Origin: Bacteroides luhongzhouii | GTDB taxonomy: Bacteria; Bacteroidota; Bacteroidia; Bacteroidales; Bacteroidaceae | DNA length: 64,000 bases | Direction: 5' to 3' | Assembly (NCBI RefSeq): GCF_009193295.2 | Contig: NZ_CP059973.1 | Location: forward strand, 3,286,001 to 3,350,000 | Shown here: in pieces, positions 7,938 to 17,255 of the stretch | Position numbering within the stretch: position 1 is the first letter of the stretch | Layout: every line of letters starts with the position of its first letter | Notes under the pieces: generated by a model | Database searches by the model: none | Seen by the model: the letters and a program-made list of their open reading frames with translations, nothing else | What the model was told of the DNA's origin: nothing | Translations under genes and position numbers: made by a program

Positions 7938-10900
7938 ATGAAAAAAAATCATTCATTTATTGCATTATGCTTTAAATATGCTTTAAATCTAAAACTTCCT
8001 TTAGTTATGAGGATTAGTCTAACATTGCTTTTTGCAGTCGTATTGCAACTTTCTGCAGCAAATGGCTATGCCCAACGCATACGGGGTACCATTTCAATGA
8101 ACAATGTATCTGTAGAACAGGTATTGAATAAGATAGAGGAAAGTTCGGATTATGTGTTCCTTTATAATGATAAGGCGATTCAGAAGGACCGCATTGTTTC
8201 AGTGAATAATAATTCCGGCAAGATACAGGACATTCTGGATGAAATATTCCGGGGTACTTCTATATCTTATACGGTGGTGGATAAACAAATTATTCTTTCC
8301 ACGAAACCTTTCGTGCAGAAAACAATGGAAGATGCGACTATTCTGGTAAAAGGTATAGTAAAGGATGTGAATGGCGAACCTCTTATTGGAGTAAATGTAA
8401 AGGTAAAAGGTTCAAATATCGGTACAATTACAGATATTGACGGTAATTTTACGATTAGGACAAAGAAAGGGGATGTCCTCGAATTTTCTTATGTGGGATA
8501 TACGGTTCAAAATGTAACAATTACGGGAAATGCGACTTTGAATATTGTACTTCAAGAAGACAATGCAGTGCTTGACGAAGTCGTTGTCACTGCATTGGGT
8601 ATCAAGCGTTCGGACAAGGCGTTGAGTTATAATGTGCAGAAATTGGGCGATGCACAATTTATGTCTGTCAAGGAAGCCAGTGTGCCGAATGCGTTGAACG
8701 GTAAGGTGGCAGGTGTCACAATTAGCCAAGGGGCTTCCGGTATCGGTGGGTCCACAAAGGTGGTGATGCGTGGTAGCAAGTCTGTAAACGCGGAAGGAAA
8801 CAATAATGCATTGTATGTGTTGGACGGTATACCGCTTCCCGACCTTTTCCCGCGGAGAGGGGCTACCTCTAATGCACAGTATGGAGGAGTGGACGAAGGT
8901 GACGGTATCTCCAATATCAATATGGAGGATATTGCGGAAGTGACTGTGTTGACAGGACCTTCGGCAGCTGCTCTTTATGGTGGTCAGGCTGCGAATGGAG
9001 TAATCATGTTGACCTCCAAACAAGGAGGACTGAAAGACGGAAAGCCTCGTATTTCATTCTCCCATTATTCCGATTTCTACCGACCGCTTCTTTTGCCGAA
9101 GTTGCAAAATACGTACGGAAGTCGTACGGATGAATTTTCCAGTTGGGGACCGAAGCTGGAGACTCCTGCGAATTATGATCCGGCAGATTTCTTTGACACA
9201 GGCATGAGTTTCTCTAACAGCATCGGGGCACAGTTGGGAACGGAGAATCATAAATCTTATATTTCTCTTTCTTCTTATAATGCCCGTGGGGTAGTTCATA
9301 ATAATAATCTTGACCGCTACAACGTTTCCTATAATGGTACATATACCATTACGGAAAAACTTTCTTTGGGAGCTACTTTTATGTATACGAACAAGAAAGC
9401 GCAGAATATGCTTTCGCAAGGTGACTATTATAATCCGATTGTACCGATTTATCTGTTTCCTCGCGGTGATAATATAGATAAGTATAAATCATATGAACGT
9501 TACAGTGCAGACAGAGGATTCCCGGTTCAATTCTGGCCCTATGGCGACCAAAAGAGAAGTATCCAAAATCCGTATTGGATTACGCACCGTAATTTCAATA
9601 TAAACCATAACGAGCGTTTTATTATTGGTGGAAGTTTGAAATATACGTTCAATGAATGGTTTAACATCAGTGCCCGTTTCCGTACGGACCGCGATAACAA
9701 GAAGAATGAAATCAAAAATTATGCTTCTACATTGCTGTTGCTGGCTTCCAGTTCGGATAAAGGCTCATATTTGTTGGCAACGGAAAAGAATATACAGGAT
9801 TATGGAGATGTGATTGCCAATTTCCAGAAAACGGTATCGGACTGGGGATTTGTAGTCAATGCGGGTGCCAGCTTTAAGAATGCATCATTCGATTATACTG
9901 CCAACTCTAATAAACTGGAGTTTGGAGCGCCTCTTGCTAGCGTAGCCAATAAGTTTACATTGAACAACCTGACTCCGGAACCCCAATATCAGGAAGGTAA
10001 AAAGATGAAGTCGCAAGCTGTATTCTTCAGTGCTTCTGTGGATTGGAAAAGAAAAGTATTCTTGGATGTAACAGGACGTAACGAATGGACTTCGTTGCTT
10101 GCCAATACCAAAAACAAGAGTTTCTTCTATCCGTCGGTAGGTATGTCTTTTGTGTTGACAGAGTTCTTCAAAGTGCCGGAGAAAATATTGACGTTCTCCA
10201 AACTTCGTCTGTCGTATGCTAAGGTAGGAAATGTGCCGATGTCACTTGCCGGAATCACTATTCCGTCTTATCCGATTAGTCCGGGCGGTGGTGTAAGCAT
10301 CAATCCCGACCTGCCTATCGACAATTTGAAATTTGAAAAGACACAGTCGTTTGAAATTGGTCTGAATGCCCGCTTCCTGAATAACAAGTTGGGATTAGAC
10401 ATAACATATTATAACGCTAACACCTACGACCAGTTGTTCAAGTTCAGAGCACCGGAAAGCAGCGGTTATGCCAACTTCTATGTGAATGCCGGTAAAGTAA
10501 ACAATAAAGGTCTTGAGGCTTCCATTGATGCGGATTTGACATTCGGAGATTTCAATTATTCACCGAAACTTACGGTTACCTACAATAAAAACAAGATCGT
10601 GGAATTGGTGAGGAATATACCTAATCCGTTCACCGGAGCCGATATGAATGTTTCGCATTTCGACATGGGAGGGCTTTCTTATTCATTCCGCAACTATATA
10701 GATGAGGGCGGTTCTATCGGTGATATATATGTCAATTCAGTGAAGAAAGATGGAAACGGATATGTGTATGTGAATCCGAATACCTTGAGCATGATGGTGG
10801 ACAATGAAAATCTGATATATGCAGGAAATACTAATCCGGATTGTTCGCTCGGATTTAACAATACGTTCAGCTATAAAGGTTTTACACTCTCATTTCTGAT

Positions 10901-11327
10901 TGATGCCCGGATTGGCGGAAAAGTGGTTTCTGCCACACAAGCTGTTCTGGACTCTTTCGGTGCATCCGAACAGAGTGCGAAGGCACGTGACAATGGTGGT
11001 GTGCTTGTAAACGGAGTGCTGATGGATGCGGAAACTTACTATACTCAAATGGGAGCAGGTACAGGTGTATTGTCCAATTATGTATATGATGCTACCAATA
11101 TACGTTTGAGAGAAGCTTCGCTTTCTTATCGTTTTAAACCTTTGTTTAAGAACTTTGTGAAAGATTTGACTCTGTCCGTGACCGGGCGTAATTTGTTTAT
11201 GATTTACAATAAGGCTCCTTTCGACCCGCAGCTGACTTCCTCAGTGGGTACTTTCTATCAAGGTATAGATTACTTCATGATGCCGAGTCTAAGAAGCTTC
11301 GGTGTGAGTCTTAAATTTACATTATAA
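7938..11327 (+). CDS. SusC-like TonB-dependent transporter with STN domain, locus 1
   Basis: This 1129-residue outer-membrane transporter imports oligosaccharides together with its SusD partner. After the signal peptide (hydrophobic 24-42, cleavage near NGYAQ at 46) there is a secretin/TonB short N-terminal (STN) domain (about 48-120). A carboxypeptidase-regulatory-like domain follows (about 135-215, GEPLIGVNVKVKG and GTITDIDGNF), then the plug (VVTALGIKR onward, with SGIGGSTKVVMRG and GGQAANGVIM), then a 22-strand-type barrel ending FGVSLKFTL. The STN domain marks it as a transducer for the FecR anti-sigma factor. The susD gene starts 16 bases later. It is strongly similar to the SusC of locus 2. 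Confidence 0.96.
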   Translation: MKKNHSFIALCFKYALNLKLPLVMRISLTLLFAVVLQLSAANGYAQRIRGTISMNNVSVEQVLNKIEESSDYVFLYNDKAIQKDRIVSVNNNSGKIQDILDEIFRGTSISYTVVDKQIILSTKPFVQKTMEDATILVKGIVKDVNGEPLIGVNVKVKGSNIGTITDIDGNFTIRTKKGDVLEFSYVGYTVQNVTITGNATLNIVLQEDNAVLDEVVVTALGIKRSDKALSYNVQKLGDAQFMSVKEASVPNALNGKVAGVTISQGASGIGGSTKVVMRGSKSVNAEGNNNALYVLDGIPLPDLFPRRGATSNAQYGGVDEGDGISNINMEDIAEVTVLTGPSAAALYGGQAANGVIMLTSKQGGLKDGKPRISFSHYSDFYRPLLLPKLQNTYGSRTDEFSSWGPKLETPANYDPADFFDTGMSFSNSIGAQLGTENHKSYISLSSYNARGVVHNNNLDRYNVSYNGTYTITEKLSLGATFMYTNKKAQNMLSQGDYYNPIVPIYLFPRGDNIDKYKSYERYSADRGFPVQFWPYGDQKRSIQNPYWITHRNFNINHNERFIIGGSLKYTFNEWFNISARFRTDRDNKKNEIKNYASTLLLLASSSDKGSYLLATEKNIQDYGDVIANFQKTVSDWGFVVNAGASFKNASFDYTANSNKLEFGAPLASVANKFTLNNLTPEPQYQEGKKMKSQAVFFSASVDWKRKVFLDVTGRNEWTSLLANTKNKSFFYPSVGMSFVLTEFFKVPEKILTFSKLRLSYAKVGNVPMSLAGITIPSYPISPGGGVSINPDLPIDNLKFEKTQSFEIGLNARFLNNKLGLDITYYNANTYDQLFKFRAPESSGYANFYVNAGKVNNKGLEASIDADLTFGDFNYSPKLTVTYNKNKIVELVRNIPNPFTGADMNVSHFDMGGLSYSFRNYIDEGGSIGDIYVNSVKKDGNGYVYVNPNTLSMMVDNENLIYAGNTNPDCSLGFNNTFSYKGFTLSFLIDARIGGKVVSATQAVLDSFGASEQSAKARDNGGVLVNGVLMDAETYYTQMGAGTGVLSNYVYDATNIRLREASLSYRFKPLFKNFVKDLTLSVTGRNLFMIYNKAPFDPQLTSSVGTFYQGIDYFMMPSLRSFGVSLKFTL

Positions 11328-11343
11328 TTAAATTAACAAACAG

Positions 11344-12990
11344 ATGAAAATGATACTAAATAATAGATATTTCGGCAAAAGTCTGCTTCTGGTTTCTGCT
11401 TGTTCTTTGTGGATGTTAGGAGCTTGTACAGGAGATTTCATGGAGACAAATACCGATCCCAATGCTGTTACGGAAGAAGAGTTGGGATATGACAACTTGG
11501 GTACGGGCTCGATGATAACGCAGATGCAGTATCAAATGTATCCGTGCATTACAAAAGACCAAAATATAGATGTCAATAACTATCAGAAAATGTTCAGCCT
11601 TGCCGGAGACATTTTTTCCGGGCATCAGGGAGCTTCCAATATGTTTGACAGTAACGGAAGAAATAATACGACGTATGATATGTATCCCGACTGGTGTGCG
11701 GCAGCTTATACTGTGGCTTATCAGAATTATATGACTCCTTGGTATACCCTTTACACCAAAAGGAATATCAATCCTTCCACATTTGCAGTGGGACAGATTT
11801 TGAAAGTTTTCGGTATGCACCGCATCACGGATATGTATGGTCCGATTCCTTATAAAGATTTCGCACCAGCTTCCGATGTTCCGTTCACTTCACAGCAAGT
11901 CATTTATGAACAGTTTTTTAGCGAACTGGATGAAGCAATTGGGATATTGAAAGAATTCATCAAAGATAATCCCGGTGCCAAACCATTGGTAAGTTATGAT
12001 AAGATTTATGGCGGGGATTTTGAAAAGTGGGTAAAATTTGCCAATTCTTTAAAGTTGCGCCTGGCTCTTCGTATCGTGTATGTAGACGCAAAGATGGCTC
12101 AACAGAGAGCTGAGGAAGCGATAAGAGAGGGTGTGTTTATTGATAATGAGGATAATGCCATGTTAAAAGTGGATGGTTCTGCAACGGTCAATCCTTTGTA
12201 TATGATTTGTTACACTTACAATGACAGTCGTTTGGGAGCAACTATGGAGGGTTACTTGAAAGGGTATGAAGATCCTCGTCTGGATATTTGGTTTGCTAAA
12301 TCAGAAGTTTCCGGATTTAAAGAATATAATGGAATCAGATGCGGCAGTATGTTCAATGGAAATGATTATAAGATATTTTCTAATCTGAATGTCTCTTCAA
12401 GTACCCCTATCCAGTTTATGAACGCTGCGGAAGTCTATTTTCTACGTGCGGAAGCTGCTTTGCGTGGATGGAATGCGGGGGGAGACGCAGAGACATTGTA
12501 TGAAAATGGGATTGCGACTGCTTTCTCCCAACCGTTGGGGGCTACTCAAGCAAAAGCAGGAGATGCAAGTGCGTACATGAAACGGACCACTTTACCGAAA
12601 GGTTATGTTGACCCCAAGAATTCCAGTTATAGCGACAGTAGTACGGGACAAGTGTCTGTGAACTGGGCAGATGCTACTGATTTTGATGAAAAGCTGGAGA
12701 AAATTATAACTCAAAAGTGGATTGCTCTGTTCCCCGACGGACAAGAAGCATGGAGCGAGTTCAGAAGAACAGGATGTCCGAGAGTGATCCGGGTGGCTAG
12801 GAACAATAGTGGCGGGCGCATCGACACTAAAAAACAAGTGGCAAGATTGCCTTATCCTACCAACTTGTCGAAAGACTATCCCGATTTATACCAGGAAGCA
12901 GTGAATAATTCCGAATTGTTGGATGGCGCAGACAATGGCGGTACGAAACTTTGGTGGGATAAAAGAAGTGATAAACCTTATCAGAATTAA
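11344..12990 (+). CDS. SusD-like substrate-binding lipoprotein (SusD-like_2 type), locus 1
   Basis: This 548-residue outer-membrane lipoprotein forms the lid of the SusC transporter. The signal ends at LGAC (Cys28). The start of the mature chain (DFMETNTDPNAVTEEEL) and segments such as MHRITDMYGPIPYKDF, FANSLKLRLALRI, AAEVYFLRAEAALRGWN and TQKWIALFPDGQEAWSEF are typical of the SusD-like_2 branch. That branch is common in host-glycan loci. It has 16 bases of spacing after susC and 35 before the GH18 gene. A second in-frame ATG at 11350 is possible and would not change the mature protein. Confidence 0.95.
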   Translation: MKMILNNRYFGKSLLLVSACSLWMLGACTGDFMETNTDPNAVTEEELGYDNLGTGSMITQMQYQMYPCITKDQNIDVNNYQKMFSLAGDIFSGHQGASNMFDSNGRNNTTYDMYPDWCAAAYTVAYQNYMTPWYTLYTKRNINPSTFAVGQILKVFGMHRITDMYGPIPYKDFAPASDVPFTSQQVIYEQFFSELDEAIGILKEFIKDNPGAKPLVSYDKIYGGDFEKWVKFANSLKLRLALRIVYVDAKMAQQRAEEAIREGVFIDNEDNAMLKVDGSATVNPLYMICYTYNDSRLGATMEGYLKGYEDPRLDIWFAKSEVSGFKEYNGIRCGSMFNGNDYKIFSNLNVSSSTPIQFMNAAEVYFLRAEAALRGWNAGGDAETLYENGIATAFSQPLGATQAKAGDASAYMKRTTLPKGYVDPKNSSYSDSSTGQVSVNWADATDFDEKLEKIITQKWIALFPDGQEAWSEFRRTGCPRVIRVARNNSGGRIDTKKQVARLPYPTNLSKDYPDLYQEAVNNSELLDGADNGGTKLWWDKRSDKPYQN

Positions 12991-13025
12991 AAAATAGTGT
13001 GTAATCTTAATAGTTTTATATTGAT

Positions 13026-14090
13026 ATGAAAAACGATCGGATAATAAAAATTCTGTGTTGCATATTTATGGTGACTCAGATTATCGGATGTAGTGACTGG
13101 ATAGAAGCTGAACCGACTATTTTGCCGGAAATGAAATATAAGGAATTGACACCGGAAGAAGAAGCTGCATTGATTGCTTACAAGAATTCGGATCATAAGA
13201 TATTTTTTGCATGGATGAATTATAGTCCCGCTACTTCTTCTATGCAGACCCGGTTAAGAGGTATTCCTGACAGCCTTGACATCGTCTCATTCTTTACCGG
13301 ATATGTGAATAATAAACAGAATCGGGAAGATGTGAAATTCCTTCAGGAACGGAGAGGTACCAAAGTATTGTTGACAATGTGGCCGGATAAATATTTTGCT
13401 ACGACTGGAGAAGGGAGAGAGGACTTGGATTCGATGATAGTATATGCTGAGAATCTGGTTGATTCTATTTATACATGGGGATTGGACGGATTTGATTTGG
13501 ATTATGAACCAAGTTTCGGTGGAGATAGTTATACCACAGAAATGATGCGTACTTTCATTGATGTAATGAGTAAATATTTGGGACCTAAGTGTGATGAGCA
13601 ATATAAAGTGAATGGTAAACATAAATTGTTGGTTGTTGACGGACAGTGGAATGACGCTGAATATGCAGACCGTTTTGATTATTTTATCGGTCAGGCATAT
13701 AATGCCAGTTCCGAAACTTCACTGAATAACAGATGTCAGGATGGATGGGAAGATTATGGAAAAGGATTTCCGAATGAAAAGAGGATCTTTTGTGAATGGG
13801 TGAGTCAGGTTGGCAATGCATTTGGACAAGGTGGGGTGAATTATAGATATAACAATGAATATATTCCAAGTTTATGGGGAATGGCTCATTATGCTGCTGA
13901 AAGTCCGAAGAACGTGGCAGGTTGTGGTGCGTATGTGTTGCAGTTTGGATATGCTGAAGGAAACCATTTGAATTTGCCTGTGCCACCTAATAATTACTAT
14001 TATGCACGCCAGGCGATTCAGATTATGAATCCTGCTGGTAAAACAGTGGAAGATGAATCTGATGAAGTAGAGGATGAAGTTGAAGAATAA
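13026..14090 (+). CDS. GH18-family lipoprotein (endo-beta-N-acetylglucosaminidase-like), locus 1
   Basis: This 354-residue lipoprotein (IIGC, Cys22) has a GH18 TIM-barrel. The active-site strand DGFDLDYEP holds the full DxxDxDxE motif at D154, D157, D159 and E161, so it should be catalytically competent. Family members hydrolyse the chitobiose core of N-glycans or related GlcNAc linkages, retaining configuration through substrate assistance. It sits between SusD and a DUF1735/LamG lipoprotein, the order known from Bacteroides N-glycan loci. The C-terminus is a short acidic tail (DESDEVEDEVEE). Exact substrate is not readable. A surface endoglycosidase that releases glycans for SusC/D import is the best inference. 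Confidence 0.88.
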   Translation: MKNDRIIKILCCIFMVTQIIGCSDWIEAEPTILPEMKYKELTPEEEAALIAYKNSDHKIFFAWMNYSPATSSMQTRLRGIPDSLDIVSFFTGYVNNKQNREDVKFLQERRGTKVLLTMWPDKYFATTGEGREDLDSMIVYAENLVDSIYTWGLDGFDLDYEPSFGGDSYTTEMMRTFIDVMSKYLGPKCDEQYKVNGKHKLLVVDGQWNDAEYADRFDYFIGQAYNASSETSLNNRCQDGWEDYGKGFPNEKRIFCEWVSQVGNAFGQGGVNYRYNNEYIPSLWGMAHYAAESPKNVAGCGAYVLQFGYAEGNHLNLPVPPNNYYYARQAIQIMNPAGKTVEDESDEVEDEVEE

Positions 14091-14111
14091 CAATTATAAA
14101 GTTGTAAAGAA

Positions 14112-15311
14112 ATGAAGAATTTATTCACAAAAAATAGATTGGCTGTTGCGTGCCTTTCATGCCTTGCCTTTATAGGAACGGCCTGCAATGAAAGCATAGA
14201 TGTGGAAGCTGTGTATATCACCGCTGCTGAAAAAACTCCTATAACGACTTTTTCTGCAACGAATAATAACGATGAACTAGGAATAACAATTTCCAGTTCG
14301 TTGATTGCAAATTCAAATATAGAAGGTGAATTGATGATTGACAATTCGTTGGTGGAACGCTATAATAGTGATCATGGAGAGTCTTACAAGACTCTGCCGG
14401 AAGGTGCTTGTGTGTTGTCGAGCAGTTCTGTGTTGGTAGAAAGCGGCAAATATCGTTCCGAAGCGGTGAAACTAGTGGTAAAGGACATAGATGCCATACA
14501 GAAAGGCGTTAATTTCTTGTTACCTGTAAAATTGGTTAGTAAAAATAAGGATTATCCTAGTTTGCCGGGAAGTGATGTTTTATATGTCATAGTCAACAGG
14601 AAGTTACTTGTGAATGTTCCTAAGCTGAATGGACAGAATTATTTTAAGATAAACTTTAAGGATAATGATGTCAGCAGATTCCAGAATATGAGCGCATTTA
14701 CTATCGAAACAAGAGTAAGTTTATGGGAATTCCCTAAATACTATGGTGGTAATCTAATGAGTATTATAGGTTTTCCTGTTGGAGAGAATGCAGAGAAAGG
14801 TACATGGATTTTTGTAGATGGAACTCCAGACCGTGTGGGAGGTGAAGGTGATGTGCCTGTCTTTATGTTTGCAACGAAAGGGTGGTCTGTGTATGCTGGT
14901 AAGTTGGGATATACACTCGAAAAGAATGCTTGGTATCATGTAGCCGGAGTATTTGAAAATAATACCCTGTCTTTGTACATTGATGGAATTTTGTTTGTAC
15001 AAGCGGAATATGCAAATCCGATTTCATTGTCAGATAAGTTCTACATTGGAGCTGCACCGGGAGTGCAAAACGGTTTCTATTTGAAAGGTTCTGTGAGCGA
15101 AGCACGTTTTTGGACAAGGGCATTGTCTGCTTCCGAATTGAAGAATCCGCTTCATCGTTGTTTTGTAGAAGTTGACAGTGAAGGGTTGGAAGGCTACTGG
15201 AAGCTGGATGATATGAGTGACGAGTGTAAAGATTATACCGGACATGGTCATACTGCTGTAAAACAAGGAAGTGGCGCTATAGAATGGATGACTGAAGTAC
15301 CTTGTCCTTGA
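14112..15311 (+). CDS. DUF1735 / LamG-domain surface lipoprotein, locus 1
   Basis: This 399-residue lipoprotein (GTAC, Cys25) has an N-terminal DUF1735-like beta domain (about 30-165, including ERYNSDHGESYKTLPEGA) and a C-terminal concanavalin/LamG jelly roll (about 180-390, with AWYHVAGVFENNTLSLYIDG, GSVSEARFWTRALSASEL and EGYWKLDD). This is the usual surface glycan-binding protein accompanying GH18 in such loci. No catalytic residues are recognisable. It is the last gene of the operon and is followed by a strong terminator at 15347. A paralogue with the same architecture lies at 23162-24307. Confidence 0.9.
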   Translation: MKNLFTKNRLAVACLSCLAFIGTACNESIDVEAVYITAAEKTPITTFSATNNNDELGITISSSLIANSNIEGELMIDNSLVERYNSDHGESYKTLPEGACVLSSSSVLVESGKYRSEAVKLVVKDIDAIQKGVNFLLPVKLVSKNKDYPSLPGSDVLYVIVNRKLLVNVPKLNGQNYFKINFKDNDVSRFQNMSAFTIETRVSLWEFPKYYGGNLMSIIGFPVGENAEKGTWIFVDGTPDRVGGEGDVPVFMFATKGWSVYAGKLGYTLEKNAWYHVAGVFENNTLSLYIDGILFVQAEYANPISLSDKFYIGAAPGVQNGFYLKGSVSEARFWTRALSASELKNPLHRCFVEVDSEGLEGYWKLDDMSDECKDYTGHGHTAVKQGSGAIEWMTEVPCP

Positions 15312-15346
15312 TTCTTCTAGTTTATTTGTAAGTTTGACTTAAATAA

Positions 15347-15388
15347 GAAACCGTGTTCAAAAGATTCTGAACACGGTTTCTTTATTTT
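15347..15388 (+). terminator. Strong intrinsic terminator ending locus 1
   Basis: A perfect 12-bp stem: GAAACCGTGTTC (15347-15358) with GAACACGGTTTC (15369-15380), then TTTATTTT. Confidence 0.9.
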
Positions 15389-15436
15389 AGATTCCTTTAT
15401 TGTTTACTGGTAAATTTGTTTTTATTATTGCTATTA

Positions 15437-15468
15437 TTTGTTTTTTTGTGCAAAAGCTTCTACTTTTG
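15437..15468 (+). promoter_or_regulatory. Promoter of the locus 2 sigma gene
   Basis: The -7 box TACTTTTG (15461-15468) is preceded by TTTG at 15437-15440. It lies upstream of the ATG at 15505 but downstream of the alternative TTG at 15400, which decides the sigma start. Confidence 0.5.
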
Positions 15469-15504
15469 GCTTCCATAAAAAATGATAATAACCGAAAATC
15501 TCTG

Positions 15505-16044
15505 ATGACACATATTGGTGAACAAGAAAAGAAGAAGAAATTCGAGCAATTTTTCATTCTTACTTTTCCGAAGGTAAAAGCTTTTGCATGGAAGATTTTG
15601 CGTTCGGAAGAAGATGCTGAAGATATTGCCCAGGATATATTTGTCAAACTGTGGGATAATCCGGAAATCTGGGAAAACAAAGAAACATGGGATAGTTATA
15701 TCTATACGATGGCTCGTAATCAGATCTATAACTTTTTGAAGCATCAGTCCGTAGAACTTAGTTATCAGGAGAAGCTGTTGCAGGAAGATTCTCCCTCTTT
15801 TGAATTTGACATATACGACAAGCTTTATGCAAAGGAACTGCAACTTCTGATAAAACTTACTTTAGATAATATGCCGGAGCAACGTAGAAAGGTTTTCTCT
15901 ATGAGCCGGCAAGACGGAATGAGTAATCAGGAAATTGCTGATAGACTGCAACTTTCTATTCGTACAGTGGAGCGCCACATTTATCTTGCACTACAAGAAT
16001 TAAAAAAAGTCATCTTAATTGCATTTTTTTTCTATTTCAGTTGA
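15505..16044 (+). CDS. ECF sigma factor of locus 2
   Basis: This 179-residue ECF sigma factor has region 2 around 10-80 (FPKVKAFAWKILRSEEDAED and IAQDIFVKLWDNPE). Region 4 is around 120-165 (MPEQRRKVFSMSRQDGMSNQ, then the recognition helix LQLSIRTVERH). The ATG at 15505 is preferred over a TTG at 15400 because a -7 box lies between them and the longer form would add a spurious hydrophobic leader. The anti-sigma gene begins 48 bases downstream. The protein ends in a hydrophobic run (VILIAFFFYFS), a feature shared by the other ECF factors in the window. Confidence 0.93.
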   Translation: MTHIGEQEKKKKFEQFFILTFPKVKAFAWKILRSEEDAEDIAQDIFVKLWDNPEIWENKETWDSYIYTMARNQIYNFLKHQSVELSYQEKLLQEDSPSFEFDIYDKLYAKELQLLIKLTLDNMPEQRRKVFSMSRQDGMSNQEIADRLQLSIRTVERHIYLALQELKKVILIAFFFYFS

Positions 16045-16091
16045 GTAGTCCGTTTTAGCAAGTTGTCTATATTATATAAGGCAAATCTAAA

Positions 16092-17081
16092 ATGAAGAAT
16101 TATATTCAAAAAATTATCAATGTATTCACTGCTTCCGAGCATAGTGGGAATGTAACCAAAGAAGTACATCAATGGTTATTGGATGAAGAACATGCTGACG
16201 AAAAAGATGCTGCATTGAATACATTATGGAACGAAACAGAAGGAAAAGTTGATGCAGGCACATGGACTTCTTTAGAGAATGTATATCATAAAGTCGGAGT
16301 ATCTGCCGGCACTAAAAAGCAATATCGGTTGTTTCCCTGGAAATATGCGGCAGCAGTCGCTGTGTTTGTTGTATCAGTGTCCGGTACATTTTGGTTAACA
16401 AAGAATACGTTTAAAGAGAAAACGGTTGCAATGATCGAACAATATATTCCTGATGGAAAAACACATGAGTTTGAATTACCGGATGGTAGTCGGGTATATG
16501 TGAATTCTGGTACATTATTGCTTTATCCGGATGCGTTTAAAGGGGATACCCGTACTGTTTATCTGATAGGTGAAGCTGATTTCAAGGTTAAGAAGAATCC
16601 GGATAAGCCCTTTATTGTGCGATCTGCAAATATGTCTGTTACGGCTTTGGGTACTGAATTTAATGTGTCAGCTTATCCTGAAGATCCGGAGATGGTTGCT
16701 ACTTTGATTCAGGGTAAGGTAAAAGTCGGCTATGAACAGTCGGATAATTCTTATATTTTGAGGCCAGGACAGCAGGTCGTTTATAATCGAAAGACAGCTC
16801 AAAGTAAAGTAGCAGATGCGAATTTGGAAGATGTAACTGCTTGGCAAAGAGGACAGATTATATTTCGTGGGAGTACTATGGAAGAAATCTTGTTGACTTT
16901 GGAAAGGCGCTTTGATATTACTTTCCAATATAATACGAATTTGTTTACTAACGATGAATATAATTTTAGCTTTAGCAAGAATACAGATATTGGAGAAGTG
17001 ATGGAAGTGATAAAAGAAGTAACAGGAAAGTTCACTTACAAAATAGATAAGAATATTTGCTACATGAAAACAGTAGAATAG
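16092..17081 (+). CDS. FecR-family anti-sigma factor of locus 2
   Basis: This 329-residue anti-sigma factor has a cytoplasmic domain (1-83), a membrane helix (84-102), and a periplasmic FecR domain (HEFELPDGSRVYVNSGTLLL near 125-145, VTALGTEFNVSAY near 180). The DUF4974-type C-terminus follows (QIIFRGSTMEEILLTLERRF near 255). It should sequester the sigma factor encoded just upstream and receive the signal from the STN domain of the downstream SusC. It is separated from susC by 174 bases that contain a strong hairpin. Confidence 0.93.
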   Translation: MKNYIQKIINVFTASEHSGNVTKEVHQWLLDEEHADEKDAALNTLWNETEGKVDAGTWTSLENVYHKVGVSAGTKKQYRLFPWKYAAAVAVFVVSVSGTFWLTKNTFKEKTVAMIEQYIPDGKTHEFELPDGSRVYVNSGTLLLYPDAFKGDTRTVYLIGEADFKVKKNPDKPFIVRSANMSVTALGTEFNVSAYPEDPEMVATLIQGKVKVGYEQSDNSYILRPGQQVVYNRKTAQSKVADANLEDVTAWQRGQIIFRGSTMEEILLTLERRFDITFQYNTNLFTNDEYNFSFSKNTDIGEVMEVIKEVTGKFTYKIDKNICYMKTVE

Positions 17082-17131
17082 AATAAAAAACTTGATTGTT
17101 TAACCTTAAAAAATATCATTATGTAAAAAAG

Positions 17132-17180
17132 TATCCGGAAATAGGATGCCGCCTAGTTCCGGATATGAAATAAGTTTTTT
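17132..17180 (+). terminator. Leader hairpin / attenuator between anti-sigma and susC, locus 2
   Basis: TATCCGGAA (17132-17140) pairs perfectly with TTCCGGATA (17157-17165), extended inward by TAGG with CCTA. After a short spacer a run of T residues follows at 17175-17180. The position matches the hairpin at 7809-7849 in locus 1. Confidence 0.65.
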
Positions 17181-17255
17181 AGTATTAAAAAGTAAAATAC
17201 TTAACTTTTGATGGAATTAATATTATGAGTTTAACACTAAAAACGCTACGAAGAT

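Noticed and set aside
8412..9023. Long antisense open frame of about 200 codons inside susC
   Set aside because: It lies wholly opposite a well-supported SusC gene and its translation has no recognisable domain; it is a shadow of codon usage.
15400..15504. N-terminal extension of the locus 2 sigma factor from a TTG codon
   Set aside because: It gives a hydrophobic leader foreign to ECF factors, and the -7 box TACTTTTG lies inside it; ATG 15505 fits better.
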